DNA of 61,002 nt from an uncultured Collinsella sp. (GTDB lineage Bacteria; Actinomycetota; Coriobacteriia; Coriobacteriales; Coriobacteriaceae), in assembly GCA_900544875.1 (NCBI GenBank), contig UQWS01000011.1, positions 1-61,002 of the forward strand. The letters run 5' to 3'. Each line of letters begins with the position of its first letter. Within the stretch, counting starts at the first letter, position 1. Below are positions 18,787-26,993 of this stretch, in pieces. A program made the position numbers and the translations under genes. The notes under the pieces were generated by a model that made no database searches, was not told where the DNA came from, and worked only from the letters and a program-made list of their open reading frames with translations.

Positions 18787-19653
18787 ATGGCATCGCGGTA
18801 CCAGATTGTATGTATGGTGGTTGATTGCGGCAGCCTGAAGGGCGCTGCCGACGAGCTGGGCTATACGCAAAGCGCGGTGAGCCAAGCTGTCAAGGCGATC
18901 GAGCGCGAGCTGGGTACCACGCTTATCGAGCGCGGCAAGCAGGGTGTCTCGCTTACTCGCGACGGCAAACAGTATCTGCCGTATCTGCGCCAGATCGTAA
19001 CGGCCGAGGCTGAGCTTGAGGGCAAGCGTCAGGAGCTGCTGGGGCTTTCGTCGACTGACATTCGCATTGCGACGTTTACCAATGTGAGCCGCACCGTGTT
19101 GCCGCGCGTGATTCGCGACTTTGGGGCTCTGCATCCGGGCGTGCGCTTTACCCTCAAGCAGGGCGATTACACGCGCAACGCCCAGTGGGTGCACGATGGC
19201 GTGGTCGACTTTTGCTTTACGGCGCGTGGATTTACCGAGGGGCTCCAGAAGCGCGTGGTCTATCACGACGAGCTGGTGGCGCTGTTGCCGGCGACACATC
19301 CGCTAGCGGCAAAGGAAAAGGTGACGCTCGCCGACTTGGCGTCCGAGCCGTTTGTACTGCTGGATGAGGGCGAACAGAGTCTGGTGCTCGATGCATTCGC
19401 AACGCACGGGCTGTCGCCGCACGTGACGAGTGAGGTCACCGACGACTACACCATTATGGCGATGGTGGAGGAGGGGTTAGGCGTGAGCATGCTCTACCGT
19501 CGTACCGTCGAGGGCATGCAGGCCGATATTCGCGTGCGTCCCATCGTGCACGCCCCCTCGCGCGACGTGGTGGCAGCCTGGCGCAGCTGGGACACCATGC
19601 CTATCGCCACGAGGCGCTTTATCGACTATATGAGCTCGCATATTGTCAATTAA
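18787..19653 (+). CDS. LysR-family regulator, divergent from EamA exporter
   Basis: The 288-aa regulator has an N-terminal winged HTH (GCGSLKGAADELGYTQSAVSQAVKAIE) and a two-lobed effector domain from about residue 90, including the DYTIMAMVEEGLGVSML signature seen in many Coriobacterial LysR proteins. GGAGG precedes ATG 18787. It most likely controls the divergent exporter gene. The third LysR of this window (56628) has a very similar effector-domain phrase. Confidence 0.92.
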   Translation: MASRYQIVCMVVDCGSLKGAADELGYTQSAVSQAVKAIERELGTTLIERGKQGVSLTRDGKQYLPYLRQIVTAEAELEGKRQELLGLSSTDIRIATFTNVSRTVLPRVIRDFGALHPGVRFTLKQGDYTRNAQWVHDGVVDFCFTARGFTEGLQKRVVYHDELVALLPATHPLAAKEKVTLADLASEPFVLLDEGEQSLVLDAFATHGLSPHVTSEVTDDYTIMAMVEEGLGVSMLYRRTVEGMQADIRVRPIVHAPSRDVVAAWRSWDTMPIATRRFIDYMSSHIVN

Positions 19654-19680
19654 TGACTGACGTGACGTTGGGCGCGGTGT

Positions 19681-21063
19681 TTAGCGGGCTGTTGCTTTGA
19701 CTTGGGCGGCGCGATAGGTGCGTGCCGGGTGGCAGAGTAGTACCGCCACGACCATAAAGAACGCCGTGGTGCCCGGGCTGATGGGGTAGACCATCATGAT
19801 GTTCGCAAAGGTGCGGAAGTGCGGGAACACGCAGAATACCCAGTAGAAGCGGATGCCGCAGACACAGATCATGGTGATGAGGGCGGGCATGAGCGAGATG
19901 CCAAAGCCGCGCAGGTAGCCGGACATATTCTCGTAGAACATGCTAAAGGCGTATGCCGGGAAGATCGAGCACACACGGATGTAGCCGATCGAGACGATGT
20001 TGGGGTCGCTGTTGAACAGCGCCAGGATCTCGCGCCCCAGACCGACGATGATGACGATGGTGGTGAGTGCAACGATGCCGCCTTCGACCAGGCAGACCTT
20101 GAGCGTCTTGGTGCAACGGTCGATCTGGCGCGCGCCGTGGTTTTGTCCCACAAAGGTAGTGCAAGCCTGGCTAAAGCTGTTGAGCAGGTTGTAACACACA
20201 TACTCCAGGCTCATGGCAGCGCTGGATGCCGCCATGACCTCGGTGCCCAAGCTGTTGATGGCGGACTGGATGATGATGTTAGCGACGGCAAAGACGGCGC
20301 TTTGGATGCCGGCGGGCAGGCCGATCTTAACGATGCGCTTGAGGGCGACGGGGTCGATAGCCAGATCGCGCAGGGTGACGCGGACGACGGAATCGGTCTT
20401 GAGCAGACGGATAAAGAGCGTGACTGCGCTGACGGTATAGGCGATGGCGGTGGCGATGGCGACACCCGCGACGCCCCAGTGGACCACGGGGACAAAGATG
20501 AGGTCCAGGCCAATGTTGAGGACGGTGGACACGGCAAGCGCCTGCAGCGGCATGCGGGTGATGCCGACGGAGCGGAAGATTGCGGCCTCAAAGTTGTAGA
20601 GCAAGATCGAGGGCATGCTGAGCAAAAAGACGCGCAGGTAGAGCGATGCGAGCGGCATGGTTTCGTCAGGGACGTTGAGCGCGGCGAGCATGGGCTCGGC
20701 AAAGATCTCGCCCAGCGCGATGACGACAAAGCCCACGAGTGCCATCAGAATCGAGGTATGGACGGCGCGCTTGACCATGTTCTGATCGTTGCGGCCGATG
20801 GCGTTGGCGATGACTACGTTGGAGCCAAGCGACAGCCCAATAAACAGGTTGATCATAAGACTGGTAAGCGGAACATTGGAGCCGACCGCCGCCATGGCGA
20901 GGGTTCCCTGGTCGCCCGAGAAGTTACCGATGATGACCGTGGCGATGAGGTTCGACAGCTGCTCAAGGATGCTCGTGGCGGCGACGGGAAAGGCGAACAG
21001 GGGAATATTGCGCCACAGCGAGCCGGTGGTCATGTCAATGTGCTTAGATGCGGTATCGGCCAT
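19681..21063 (-). CDS. MATE-family efflux transporter
   Basis: This 460-aa protein has twelve hydrophobic segments in two related halves, with the MATE opening (SLWRNIPLFAFPVAATSILEQL), an N-lobe GSNVPLTSLMINLFIGLSLG stretch and the start of the C-lobe at about 240 (KIGLPAGIQSAVF). MATE pumps export cationic drugs or metabolites against Na+ or H+. It is convergent with the LysR gene upstream on the map (27-bp gap). Weak ribosome site GAGAG before ATG 21063. Confidence 0.92.
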   Translation of the reverse strand: MADTASKHIDMTTGSLWRNIPLFAFPVAATSILEQLSNLIATVIIGNFSGDQGTLAMAAVGSNVPLTSLMINLFIGLSLGSNVVIANAIGRNDQNMVKRAVHTSILMALVGFVVIALGEIFAEPMLAALNVPDETMPLASLYLRVFLLSMPSILLYNFEAAIFRSVGITRMPLQALAVSTVLNIGLDLIFVPVVHWGVAGVAIATAIAYTVSAVTLFIRLLKTDSVVRVTLRDLAIDPVALKRIVKIGLPAGIQSAVFAVANIIIQSAINSLGTEVMAASSAAMSLEYVCYNLLNSFSQACTTFVGQNHGARQIDRCTKTLKVCLVEGGIVALTTIVIIVGLGREILALFNSDPNIVSIGYIRVCSIFPAYAFSMFYENMSGYLRGFGISLMPALITMICVCGIRFYWVFCVFPHFRTFANIMMVYPISPGTTAFFMVVAVLLCHPARTYRAAQVKATAR

Positions 21064-21127
21064 ACGCTCTCAATCTCTAACATGCTATTTCGTGCTTATT
21101 TGCGCAGACGATGATACTCCTAATCGA

Positions 21128-21185
21128 CTAGTCATTGGGGACGTTCTTAAACGACTGGTCATTCAAGAACGTCCCCAATGACTAG
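21128..21185. repeat. 58-bp palindrome, GACGTTCTT family, copy 2
   Basis: CTAGTCATTGGGGACGTTCTT-type arms pair with AAGAACGTCCCCAATGACTAG (each arm read in two parts). The centre repeats ACTGGTCATT. It matches the 1492-1547 copy closely and lies between the divergent MATE and rlmA genes. Confidence 0.85.
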
Positions 21186-21241
21186 GTGGGGAAGGCGTGC
21201 GACAATGGTGGGCGTTGTGTTGTTCGCGCTAAGGAGTTGCC

Positions 21242-22060
21242 ATGTTGTTGTGTCCCGTTTGCCATGAGCCGTTGGTGGACGACGAGCGCGGTGCTGCATG
21301 CGCGGGCGGACACCGGTTTGACCGTGCGCGCGAGGGCTATCTATATCTACTGCGCTCGTCCAAGAGCGGCGACTCTATGGGCGATCCCAAGTCGCAGGCG
21401 CGCAGTCGTCGCGACTTTTTGAACCGCGGCTACTACGCGCCGTTGCGCGATGCGATGGTCGAGCTGGTGCGCGAGCAGGCGTCTGAGCGTGCGGCGTCTA
21501 CGGGCGGCCCCATGACCTTGCTCGATATTTGCTGTGGCGAGGGCTACTACACCAGCGCCATGGGCGCGGTGCCGGGCGTGGATGCTTACGGTTTCGACCT
21601 GGGCAAAGAGATGGTGCGCCTGGCTGCCAAGCGCGGCGATGCGACCTACTTCGTGGCCAACATGAAGGACATCCCCGTGGCTGATGGCGCCTTCGATATG
21701 GTGACCGAGCTCTTCGCCCCCTTTAACGAGCGTGAGTTTGCTCGCGTGCTGGCGCCCGAGGGCTCGCTCTACACCGTGGTGCCGGGTGCCCGTCATCTCT
21801 TTGGGCTCAAGGAGGTGCTCTACGATACGCCGTACCTTAACGACGAGAAGCTGCCGCAGACCACCGAGCTCGAGTTGGTCGGAACGCAGCGGGTATCTGC
21901 GAATATTACGCTTCAGACCCAGGCCGACATCGAGGCGGTGTTCCAGATGACGCCGTACTACTACCGCACACGCCCTGCCGACAAAGAGCGCCTGGCAAAC
22001 CTGGACACCCTTGAGACCGACATCGACTTCATCATCGCCGAGTACCGCCACGGTAAATAA
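21242..22060 (+). CDS. rlmA: RlmA-type 23S rRNA (guanine-N1) methyltransferase
   Basis: This 272-aa class I SAM methyltransferase has an N-terminal zinc finger (CPVC, C-x3-H in CAGGHRFDRAREGYLYLL), which is diagnostic of RlmA/RrmA. SAM motifs are LLDICCGEGYYTSA near residue 97 and a VTELFAPF region in place of the usual acidic-proline loop. RlmA(I) modifies G745 and RlmA(II)/TlrB G748; the latter gives tylosin resistance. Which position applies cannot be decided by eye. AAGGAG precedes the ATG. A 35-bp palindrome starts on the last base of the stop codon. Confidence 0.9.
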   Translation: MLLCPVCHEPLVDDERGAACAGGHRFDRAREGYLYLLRSSKSGDSMGDPKSQARSRRDFLNRGYYAPLRDAMVELVREQASERAASTGGPMTLLDICCGEGYYTSAMGAVPGVDAYGFDLGKEMVRLAAKRGDATYFVANMKDIPVADGAFDMVTELFAPFNEREFARVLAPEGSLYTVVPGARHLFGLKEVLYDTPYLNDEKLPQTTELELVGTQRVSANITLQTQADIEAVFQMTPYYYRTRPADKERLANLDTLETDIDFIIAEYRHGK

Positions 22061-22094
22061 CCTACCAAAAAGGGACAGGTTTATTTTGGCAGGT
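22060..22094. repeat. 35-bp palindromic element, ACCTGCCAA family, copy 1
   Basis: ACCTACCAA...TTGGCAGGT arms enclose AGGGACAGGTTTATT. It begins at the final A of the rlmA stop codon. The same 35-bp element occurs twice, in inverted order, at 42771-42872. Confidence 0.85.
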
Positions 22095-22111
22095 TTTGTC
22101 TGGGCAAACGT

Positions 22112-22149
22112 AAAGGGCCGACCGCGGAGATGCGCGATCGGCCCTTTTT
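22112..22149. terminator. Bidirectional terminator hairpin
   Basis: AAAGGGCCGA and TCGGCCCTTTTT flank a short loop, with T-runs on both strands. It ends rlmA on the plus strand and the small membrane protein gene on the minus strand. Confidence 0.8.
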
Positions 22150-22185
22150 AGCTGCTTGATAGCAGGGGCTATGGGAGACAGGTGC

Positions 22186-22587
22186 CTACAGGCGGTCCTT
22201 GTTCTCGGCCTTAACGGCGTGTGCCTGCTGAACAAAGAACAGGTCGTACACCACGATGACAAAGGCGCCAAAGTTGATGGCGTCGCCGCCAAACGCGGGA
22301 AGCGTGAGCACCGCTTGGGCAAGCGTGGCGACCGCGGCAACAATACCGAGCTTAAACGCGCCGTCCACCTGCGAAGGCTTGTTGGCGCCCTTGATACCGG
22401 CGACGCCTGCGGCAAGGTCGACGAGGCCCTTGGCGATAAGCACGACCGCCGCGAGCGTGGCGTACGAACCGTACGTGGAATCGAGACCGCCCGTGGCGAT
22501 ACCGACGCCGGCGGTGACGAGGCTGGCGATGCCCAAAACAAAGTAGATGAGAGCAAGGATTTTGAGAGTCTTGCGAGTGAAGCTCAT
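22186..22587 (-). CDS. Small four-helix membrane protein of unknown function
   Basis: This 133-aa protein starts MSFTRKTLKILALIYFVLGI and has four hydrophobic segments (about 9-33, 42-62, 78-97, 101-120) with a charged C-terminal tail. I do not recognise a characterised family. Similar short membrane proteins are common in Coriobacteriia. The ATG at 22587 has AAAGGA upstream; the longer frame to 22656 has none. It is convergent with rlmA across a shared terminator. Confidence 0.75.
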   Translation of the reverse strand: MSFTRKTLKILALIYFVLGIASLVTAGVGIATGGLDSTYGSYATLAAVVLIAKGLVDLAAGVAGIKGANKPSQVDGAFKLGIVAAVATLAQAVLTLPAFGGDAINFGAFVIVVYDLFFVQQAHAVKAENKDRL

Positions 22588-22819
22588 GGCTGGTCCTTTC
22601 GATACGAGTACGCCAACTTGGCGCACCCAATGTGCTGCACATATGGTGAAGCACATTGTAGTTCAACGCGGCGATGCATGCGTTTGAAAGCGCATTGAGC
22701 CCGCGCAGCCAAACCCAACCTTTCAAAAAGGAAAGCTGGGCGTAAGTCAAATCGATGGCAGCGTATGCGCGGCGCTGCGATGATGGGTCCATGGTAAGAG
22801 CTGGTCTCAAGGAGGAGCC

Positions 22820-22963
22820 ATGATGTACGGAGCAGGGCAAGTGCATGAGCCGCGGTCGTTGGGAAGGCGCATGGGTGATTCTGTGATCGCTGCCGTGTGC
22901 ACGGGATTGATGGCGGTGCTTTGCATTGGGATGCTGTGGGCCATGTCGCATGTGGGACAATAG
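22820..22963 (+). CDS. 47-aa single-helix membrane protein
   Basis: A short frame with a strong ribosome site (AAGGAGGAG, 5-9 bp before ATG 22820) encodes MMYGAGQVHEPRSLGRRMGD, then a hydrophobic helix (SVIAAVCTGLMAVLCIGMLW) and a short tail. A positively charged stretch precedes the helix, so the N-terminus is likely inside. The stop TAG is at 22961-22963, 63 bp before rsmJ. The function is unknown. Confidence 0.6.
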   Translation: MMYGAGQVHEPRSLGRRMGDSVIAAVCTGLMAVLCIGMLWAMSHVGQ

Positions 22964-23026
22964 CGGACGGTTGGGTGCCGACATAAACGGCGCTCGCGTA
23001 TTCGTTTTGCTTGTTAAGGAGTACCC

Positions 23027-23731
23027 ATGGGCGTCGTCGATCCCTTTTCTGTTGCTCGGTCCGCGGGGCTTGAGCTAATCGGGAAGTCCGAGGGCCTCAC
23101 GCTTACCGACGGCACGATGGAGCTGCGTGCCGATTTTGGCCGCATGCTTCCACGGCTCAAGCAGGGCCGTCTGCAGCAAGAACTGCTGGTAAAGGCTGCG
23201 CGCGCAAAAGGCATCGAGAGCCCATGGGCGATTGACGCCACGGCAGGCTTTGGCGAGGATTCGCTGCTGCTGGCGGCCGCGGGCTTTACCGTCGATCTGT
23301 ATGAGCAGGATTGCGTGATCGCGGCGCTCCTCAAGGATGCCTTGGATCGCGCGGCAGATGATCCGGCGCTTGCGACAGCCGTGGCGCGCATGCGCTTACA
23401 TGCGGGCGAGGACAGCATTGCCGGCCTTCGCCATACAGCTGAGCTGATCGGGCAGGGCGAGCTCACCGCTCCTGACGTGGTGTATCTGGACCCCATGTTT
23501 CCCGGACGCACCAAGAGCGCGGCGGTTAAAAAGAAGTTCCAACTCTTGCATCATCTGGAACAGCCGTGCGCCGATGAGGAGACGTTGGTCGAAGCTGCGC
23601 TTGCGGTGCACCCGCGCAAGGTCGTTATCAAGCGGCCGGTGAAGGGGCCGCTGCTTGCCGGCGTTAAGCCGAGCTATCAACTTGCGGGCAAGGCAGTTCG
23701 TTACGATGTTTTAGTGCCGCCGCGCCCGTAA
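23027..23731 (+). CDS. rsmJ: 16S rRNA (guanine1516-N2) methyltransferase RsmJ-like
   Basis: This 234-aa class I methyltransferase matches RsmJ/YhiQ landmarks: DATAGFGEDSLLLAAAG (SAM motif I) near residue 67, VDLYEQD (motif II acidic end), and the catalytic loop VYLDPMFPGRTKSAAVKK near 150. RsmJ acts on G1516 of 16S rRNA in E. coli. The E. coli protein is slightly longer at its N-terminus. AAGGAG precedes ATG 23027. Confidence 0.87.
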   Translation: MGVVDPFSVARSAGLELIGKSEGLTLTDGTMELRADFGRMLPRLKQGRLQQELLVKAARAKGIESPWAIDATAGFGEDSLLLAAAGFTVDLYEQDCVIAALLKDALDRAADDPALATAVARMRLHAGEDSIAGLRHTAELIGQGELTAPDVVYLDPMFPGRTKSAAVKKKFQLLHHLEQPCADEETLVEAALAVHPRKVVIKRPVKGPLLAGVKPSYQLAGKAVRYDVLVPPRP

Positions 23732-23779
23732 CTTGCGTGCGATTACCGGCGCTTCGCTAGCGCCGTGCCGATGCGGCGT

Positions 23780-24082
23780 CTATTTCCATGGGTGCGACGT
23801 CAGGTGCCATCCACCGCAGTATTCGCATTTGTAGCAGGCCAAACCACGCCGCCCGCGGTTTTCGCAGTCGGCCATAACTGCCTCGGCCTCGGCGCGCGTG
23901 TCGTAACGGTTTTTGCGCTCGCACGACTTGTAGCGCCAAGCCTCATCGCGCTCGGCGTCCAAGGCGTCGCGACGCTCGTCCTCGCGCGCAAACAGGTCGC
24001 TCATATCGCCGCCGGTGGCAGCGCCCAAAAACTCGCTTTTGGCCTTTGACCAGGCGGCTCGCTTTTTGCTTCCCATCTGCAT
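23780..24082 (-). CDS. Small zinc-finger-like hypothetical protein
   Basis: This 100-aa protein is rich in charged residues (SDLFAREDERRDALDAERDEAW, read in two halves) followed by a basic segment CERKNRYDTRAEA and a C-terminal CYKCEYCGGWHLTSHP that looks like a compact CxxC...H metal site. Such a tail is found in small uncharacterised bacterial and phage proteins; I do not know a function. ATG 24082 has GGAGAGG upstream. It is divergent from the GNAT gene; an inverted repeat lies between them. Confidence 0.7.
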   Translation of the reverse strand: MQMGSKKRAAWSKAKSEFLGAATGGDMSDLFAREDERRDALDAERDEAWRYKSCERKNRYDTRAEAEAVMADCENRGRRGLACYKCEYCGGWHLTSHPWK

Positions 24083-24100
24083 CGCGCCCCTCTCCAAACG

Positions 24101-24132
24101 TTGGTATCATTGCTCAATCAAAGTGATACCAA
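24101..24132. promoter_or_regulatory. Inverted repeat between divergent genes
   Basis: TTGGTATCA (24101-24109) and TGATACCAA (24124-24132) are perfect inverted 9-bp arms with a 14-bp gap, in the short region between the divergent zinc-finger and GNAT genes. This fits an operator that covers both promoters. Confidence 0.5.
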
Positions 24133-24150
24133 TAATCGTGAGGTCGCCGC

Positions 24151-24642
24151 GTGATGATCAGAAAAACCCTCGATACCGACATTCCCGCCGTCATGGCTAT
24201 CTATGACGCGGCCCGCGCCTTTATGCGCGCGCATGGCAACGCCACGCAGTGGCCCGAGGGCACGCCTTCTGCCGAGCAGCTGGCTGCCGATATCGCTGCC
24301 GGTGGCAGCTATGTGTGCGAAGTCGATGGCCGCGTGGTGGCGACGTTTGCATTTTTACAGGGCCCGGACGAGTGCTATGACGTAATTGAGGACGGTCAAT
24401 GGCGTAGCGACACTCCGTACGCCGTGCTGCACCGTGTGGCATCCGACGGCACCGTGCACGGTATCGCGGCTGCGATGTTCGCCTTTGCCAAAGAGCGTGC
24501 CGATCACCTGCGCATCGACACGCATCAGGACAACCTGCCCATGCAGGGTGCGAGTATTAAGGCGGGGTTCGAGCGCGCCGGCATCGTGTATGTGTCGGAC
24601 GGCACGCCGCGTGTCGCGTTCGATTGGCTACGCGAGGCATAA
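24151..24642 (+). CDS. GNAT-family N-acetyltransferase
   Basis: This 163-aa protein has the GNAT fold: IRKTLDTDIPAVMAIYDAA at the N-terminus, a central strand YVCEVDGRVVATFAFL, and LRIDTHQDNLPMQGASIKAGFERAGIVYV (read in parts) with N and the acetyl-CoA-proximal helix near residues 128-150. The substrate is unknown. Tandem ATGs at 24151 and 24154 make the exact start uncertain. A hairpin follows 28 bp after the stop. Confidence 0.87.
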   Translation: MMIRKTLDTDIPAVMAIYDAARAFMRAHGNATQWPEGTPSAEQLAADIAAGGSYVCEVDGRVVATFAFLQGPDECYDVIEDGQWRSDTPYAVLHRVASDGTVHGIAAAMFAFAKERADHLRIDTHQDNLPMQGASIKAGFERAGIVYVSDGTPRVAFDWLREA

Positions 24643-24669
24643 GAGCGAGGACGCGTATCAATAATTCGT

Positions 24670-24709
24670 GCGAACGAAAATGGTCCCACCCGGGGCTATT
24701 TTCGTTCGC
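24670..24709. terminator. 12-bp hairpin after the GNAT gene
   Basis: GCGAACGAAAAT (24670-24681) pairs with ATTTTCGTTCGC (24698-24709) around a GC-rich loop. A TTTT tract follows a few bases later, so terminator function is possible. Confidence 0.5.
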
Positions 24710-24896
24710 TGTGCTGTTTTGAAAGCCGGCTTTCGCAAGGCGCGAACCTACGAAAATCGCCGCGCGGCAACGCAGGGCGATGAGCTTGGTCGGGGGATAG
24801 GGCCCGCTTCGCCCGCCGGCCCGTAAATTGTATCATCCAGTGTGGAGCGTGAACGCCCGTTGCCGCGTGCGATGGGCTTGCAATAAGAGGAGAGCC

Positions 24897-26900
24897 ATGT
24901 CGAAGCAAGCGGTCGTTGGAATCTTGGCGCATGTCGATGCCGGCAAGACCACGTTGGCCGAGGCCATGCTGTTCAACGCGGGTCGCATTCGCAAGCGCGG
25001 CCGCGTGGACGATGGCGATTCGCATCTGGACACTAACGCGATCGAGCGCGAGCGTGGCATTACGATCTTCTCATCGCAGGCCGTGCTCGACCACGGCGAT
25101 ACCCACGTCATGCTCGTGGATGCACCGGGGCATGTCGATTTTTCTGCCGAGGCGGAGCGCACGCTGCGCGCGCTCGACTACGCGATTTTAGTTGTGGGCG
25201 CCAACGATGGCGTACAGGGGCACACCGAAACCCTGTGGCGCCTGCTCGCGCGCTATGAGATCCCGACGTTCATCTATATCAACAAAATCGATTTGGAGAA
25301 TCCCGGCCGCGATGTTTTGCTGGCACAGCTTGGGCAGCGTCTTTCCGAAGGCTGCCTGGATGCCAACGAACTGCTGGCGGGCGGCTCCGTTCAGGAGGAC
25401 GCTGCTGCGTTGGACGAGGCGGCGCTCGAGGAGTTTCTTGAGGCGGGTGAGCTTTCCGCCGCGACGCTGTCGCGCATGGTTGCCGAGCGCAAGCTCTTTC
25501 CTTGCTTTGCCGGATCGGCGCTCAAGGACCAAGGCGTGGACGAACTGCTGGATGGCATATGCGCGCTGATGCGCGAACAGGCATGGCACCCGGAGTTTGC
25601 CGCGCGTGTCTATCGTGTCAGCCGCGGGGATCGCGGTGAGCGCTTGGCATGGGTTAAAGTGACCGGCGGCACGCTGCATGCCAAGCAGATGATTGCCGGA
25701 CGTTCCGGTGCCGAGGCATGGGAGCAGAAGGTCGATCAGGTGCGCATCTATAACGGCGAAAAGTATGAGCTTGCCCAAGAAGTTGCCGCTGGCGGTATTT
25801 GTGCCGTGACGGGTCTTGCGCACGTTCGCCCGGGGGACGCCCTGGGCGCGGAGCCTGCGGGCGATGCACCTGTCATTGCGCCGGTCCTCACCTATACGGT
25901 GCTTCCGGGCGAACACGATGTCCATGCGGTGTTCAAAGCGCTGACTGAGTTGGCGGACGAAGATCCCATGCTCGGCGTAAGCTGGAATACGCATCTGGAG
26001 CAGATTCACCTGCAGCTGATGGGCGCCGTGCAGCTCGAGGTCGTGCAGCGGGTATTGGCAGATCGCTTTGGCCTTTCGATTGATTTTGAGTCTGGCGGCA
26101 TTCTCTATAAGGAGACTATTTCGCAGCCGGTCGAGGGCGTGGGGCACTTTGAGCCACTGCGCCATTATGCCGAGGTGCATCTGAGCCTGGAGCCGTTGCC
26201 AGCGGGTTCGGGCGTGCAGTTTGGCACCGTGACCTCGACCGACGAGCTCGATCTTAACTGGCAGCGTCTGGCACTTACTAACGCCATGGAGCGCGATCAC
26301 CTGGGCGTGCTGACCGGCTCGCCCATCACCGATGTACGCATTACGCTCACAGGTGGCCGTGCGCATGCCAAACACACCGAGGGCGGCGACTTTCGCCAGG
26401 CCACGTACCGCGCGATTCGCCAGGGTTTGATGCGGGCGCGCGAGGCCGGCGCGGCCGTGCTGTTGGAGCCGTGGTACCACTTTGAGCTCGAGGTGCCGGG
26501 GGAGTGCGTGGGCAGGGCTCTCTCGGATGCCACGCGCATGGGCGCCGAGTACGAGCCGCCGGCAATGGCGGGCGACCGGGCAAAACTCGTGGGTCGCGTA
26601 CCGGCGTCCGAAGTGCAGGATTATGCGCTGGAGGTGGCTGCCTACACGAGCGGCCGCGGACATCTGTACCTGGAGTTCGCCGGCTATGCGGCTTGCCATG
26701 ATGCCGAGCGCGTAATCGAGGCGGCCGCCTATGAGCCCGAGGCCGATCTGCCCAACACGCCCGATTCGGTCTTTTGCTCTCACGGCGCCGGTTACACGGT
26801 CAAATGGTACGACGTACCCGCCGCGGCGCACGTAAAGATCGATCCCGCCACCTTCCGCCCCTGGCGAGCGGCAGACGCCGAGTTTTTCAGCCACATGTGA
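24897..26900 (+). CDS. TetM/TetO-family translational GTPase (ribosomal protection-like)
   Basis: This 667-aa EF-G-like GTPase has G1 AHVDAGKTTL, RERGITIFSS (switch I), G3 DAPGHVDF and G4 NKID, then domains II-V in the order of tetracycline ribosomal protection proteins. The insertion around switch I reads DDGDSHLDTNAIERERGI, where TetM has a threonine-rich segment, and domain IV differs clearly from TetM/TetW. It is therefore better read as a chromosomal relative than a proven resistance gene. ATG 24897 has AAGAGGAGAG. A 29-bp palindrome overlaps its stop codon. Confidence 0.85.
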   Translation: MSKQAVVGILAHVDAGKTTLAEAMLFNAGRIRKRGRVDDGDSHLDTNAIERERGITIFSSQAVLDHGDTHVMLVDAPGHVDFSAEAERTLRALDYAILVVGANDGVQGHTETLWRLLARYEIPTFIYINKIDLENPGRDVLLAQLGQRLSEGCLDANELLAGGSVQEDAAALDEAALEEFLEAGELSAATLSRMVAERKLFPCFAGSALKDQGVDELLDGICALMREQAWHPEFAARVYRVSRGDRGERLAWVKVTGGTLHAKQMIAGRSGAEAWEQKVDQVRIYNGEKYELAQEVAAGGICAVTGLAHVRPGDALGAEPAGDAPVIAPVLTYTVLPGEHDVHAVFKALTELADEDPMLGVSWNTHLEQIHLQLMGAVQLEVVQRVLADRFGLSIDFESGGILYKETISQPVEGVGHFEPLRHYAEVHLSLEPLPAGSGVQFGTVTSTDELDLNWQRLALTNAMERDHLGVLTGSPITDVRITLTGGRAHAKHTEGGDFRQATYRAIRQGLMRAREAGAAVLLEPWYHFELEVPGECVGRALSDATRMGAEYEPPAMAGDRAKLVGRVPASEVQDYALEVAAYTSGRGHLYLEFAGYAACHDAERVIEAAAYEPEADLPNTPDSVFCSHGAGYTVKWYDVPAAAHVKIDPATFRPWRAADAEFFSHM

Positions 26901-26925
26901 CATAGGGATAGCCCCTTTGTCACAT
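26895..26925. repeat. 29-bp palindrome, TGTGACA family, copy 3
   Basis: TGTGACATAGGG and CCCTTTGTCACA arms. The left arm contains the TGA stop of the TetM-like gene (26898-26900). Confidence 0.78.
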
Positions 26926-26927
26926 TC

Positions 26928-26960
26928 AGTTGGTATAACTCGGTACAAGTTGGTATAACT
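26928..26960 (+). promoter_or_regulatory. Direct repeat AGTTGGTATAACT x2 upstream of AAA ATPase gene
   Basis: Exact 13-bp copies at 26928-26940 and 26948-26960 (20-bp period, two helical turns) lie 34 bp before the ATPase start. Each contains TATAAC, a possible -10. This looks like a tandem binding site. Confidence 0.5.
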
Positions 26961-26993
26961 ATTACCAGCGTTTGCCAATCCGAGGAGGCCGGC

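Noticed and set aside
24897..26900. Acquired tetracycline resistance gene
   Set aside because: It is divergent from the known tet classes in switch I and domain IV and has no mobile-element context, so resistance is not claimed.
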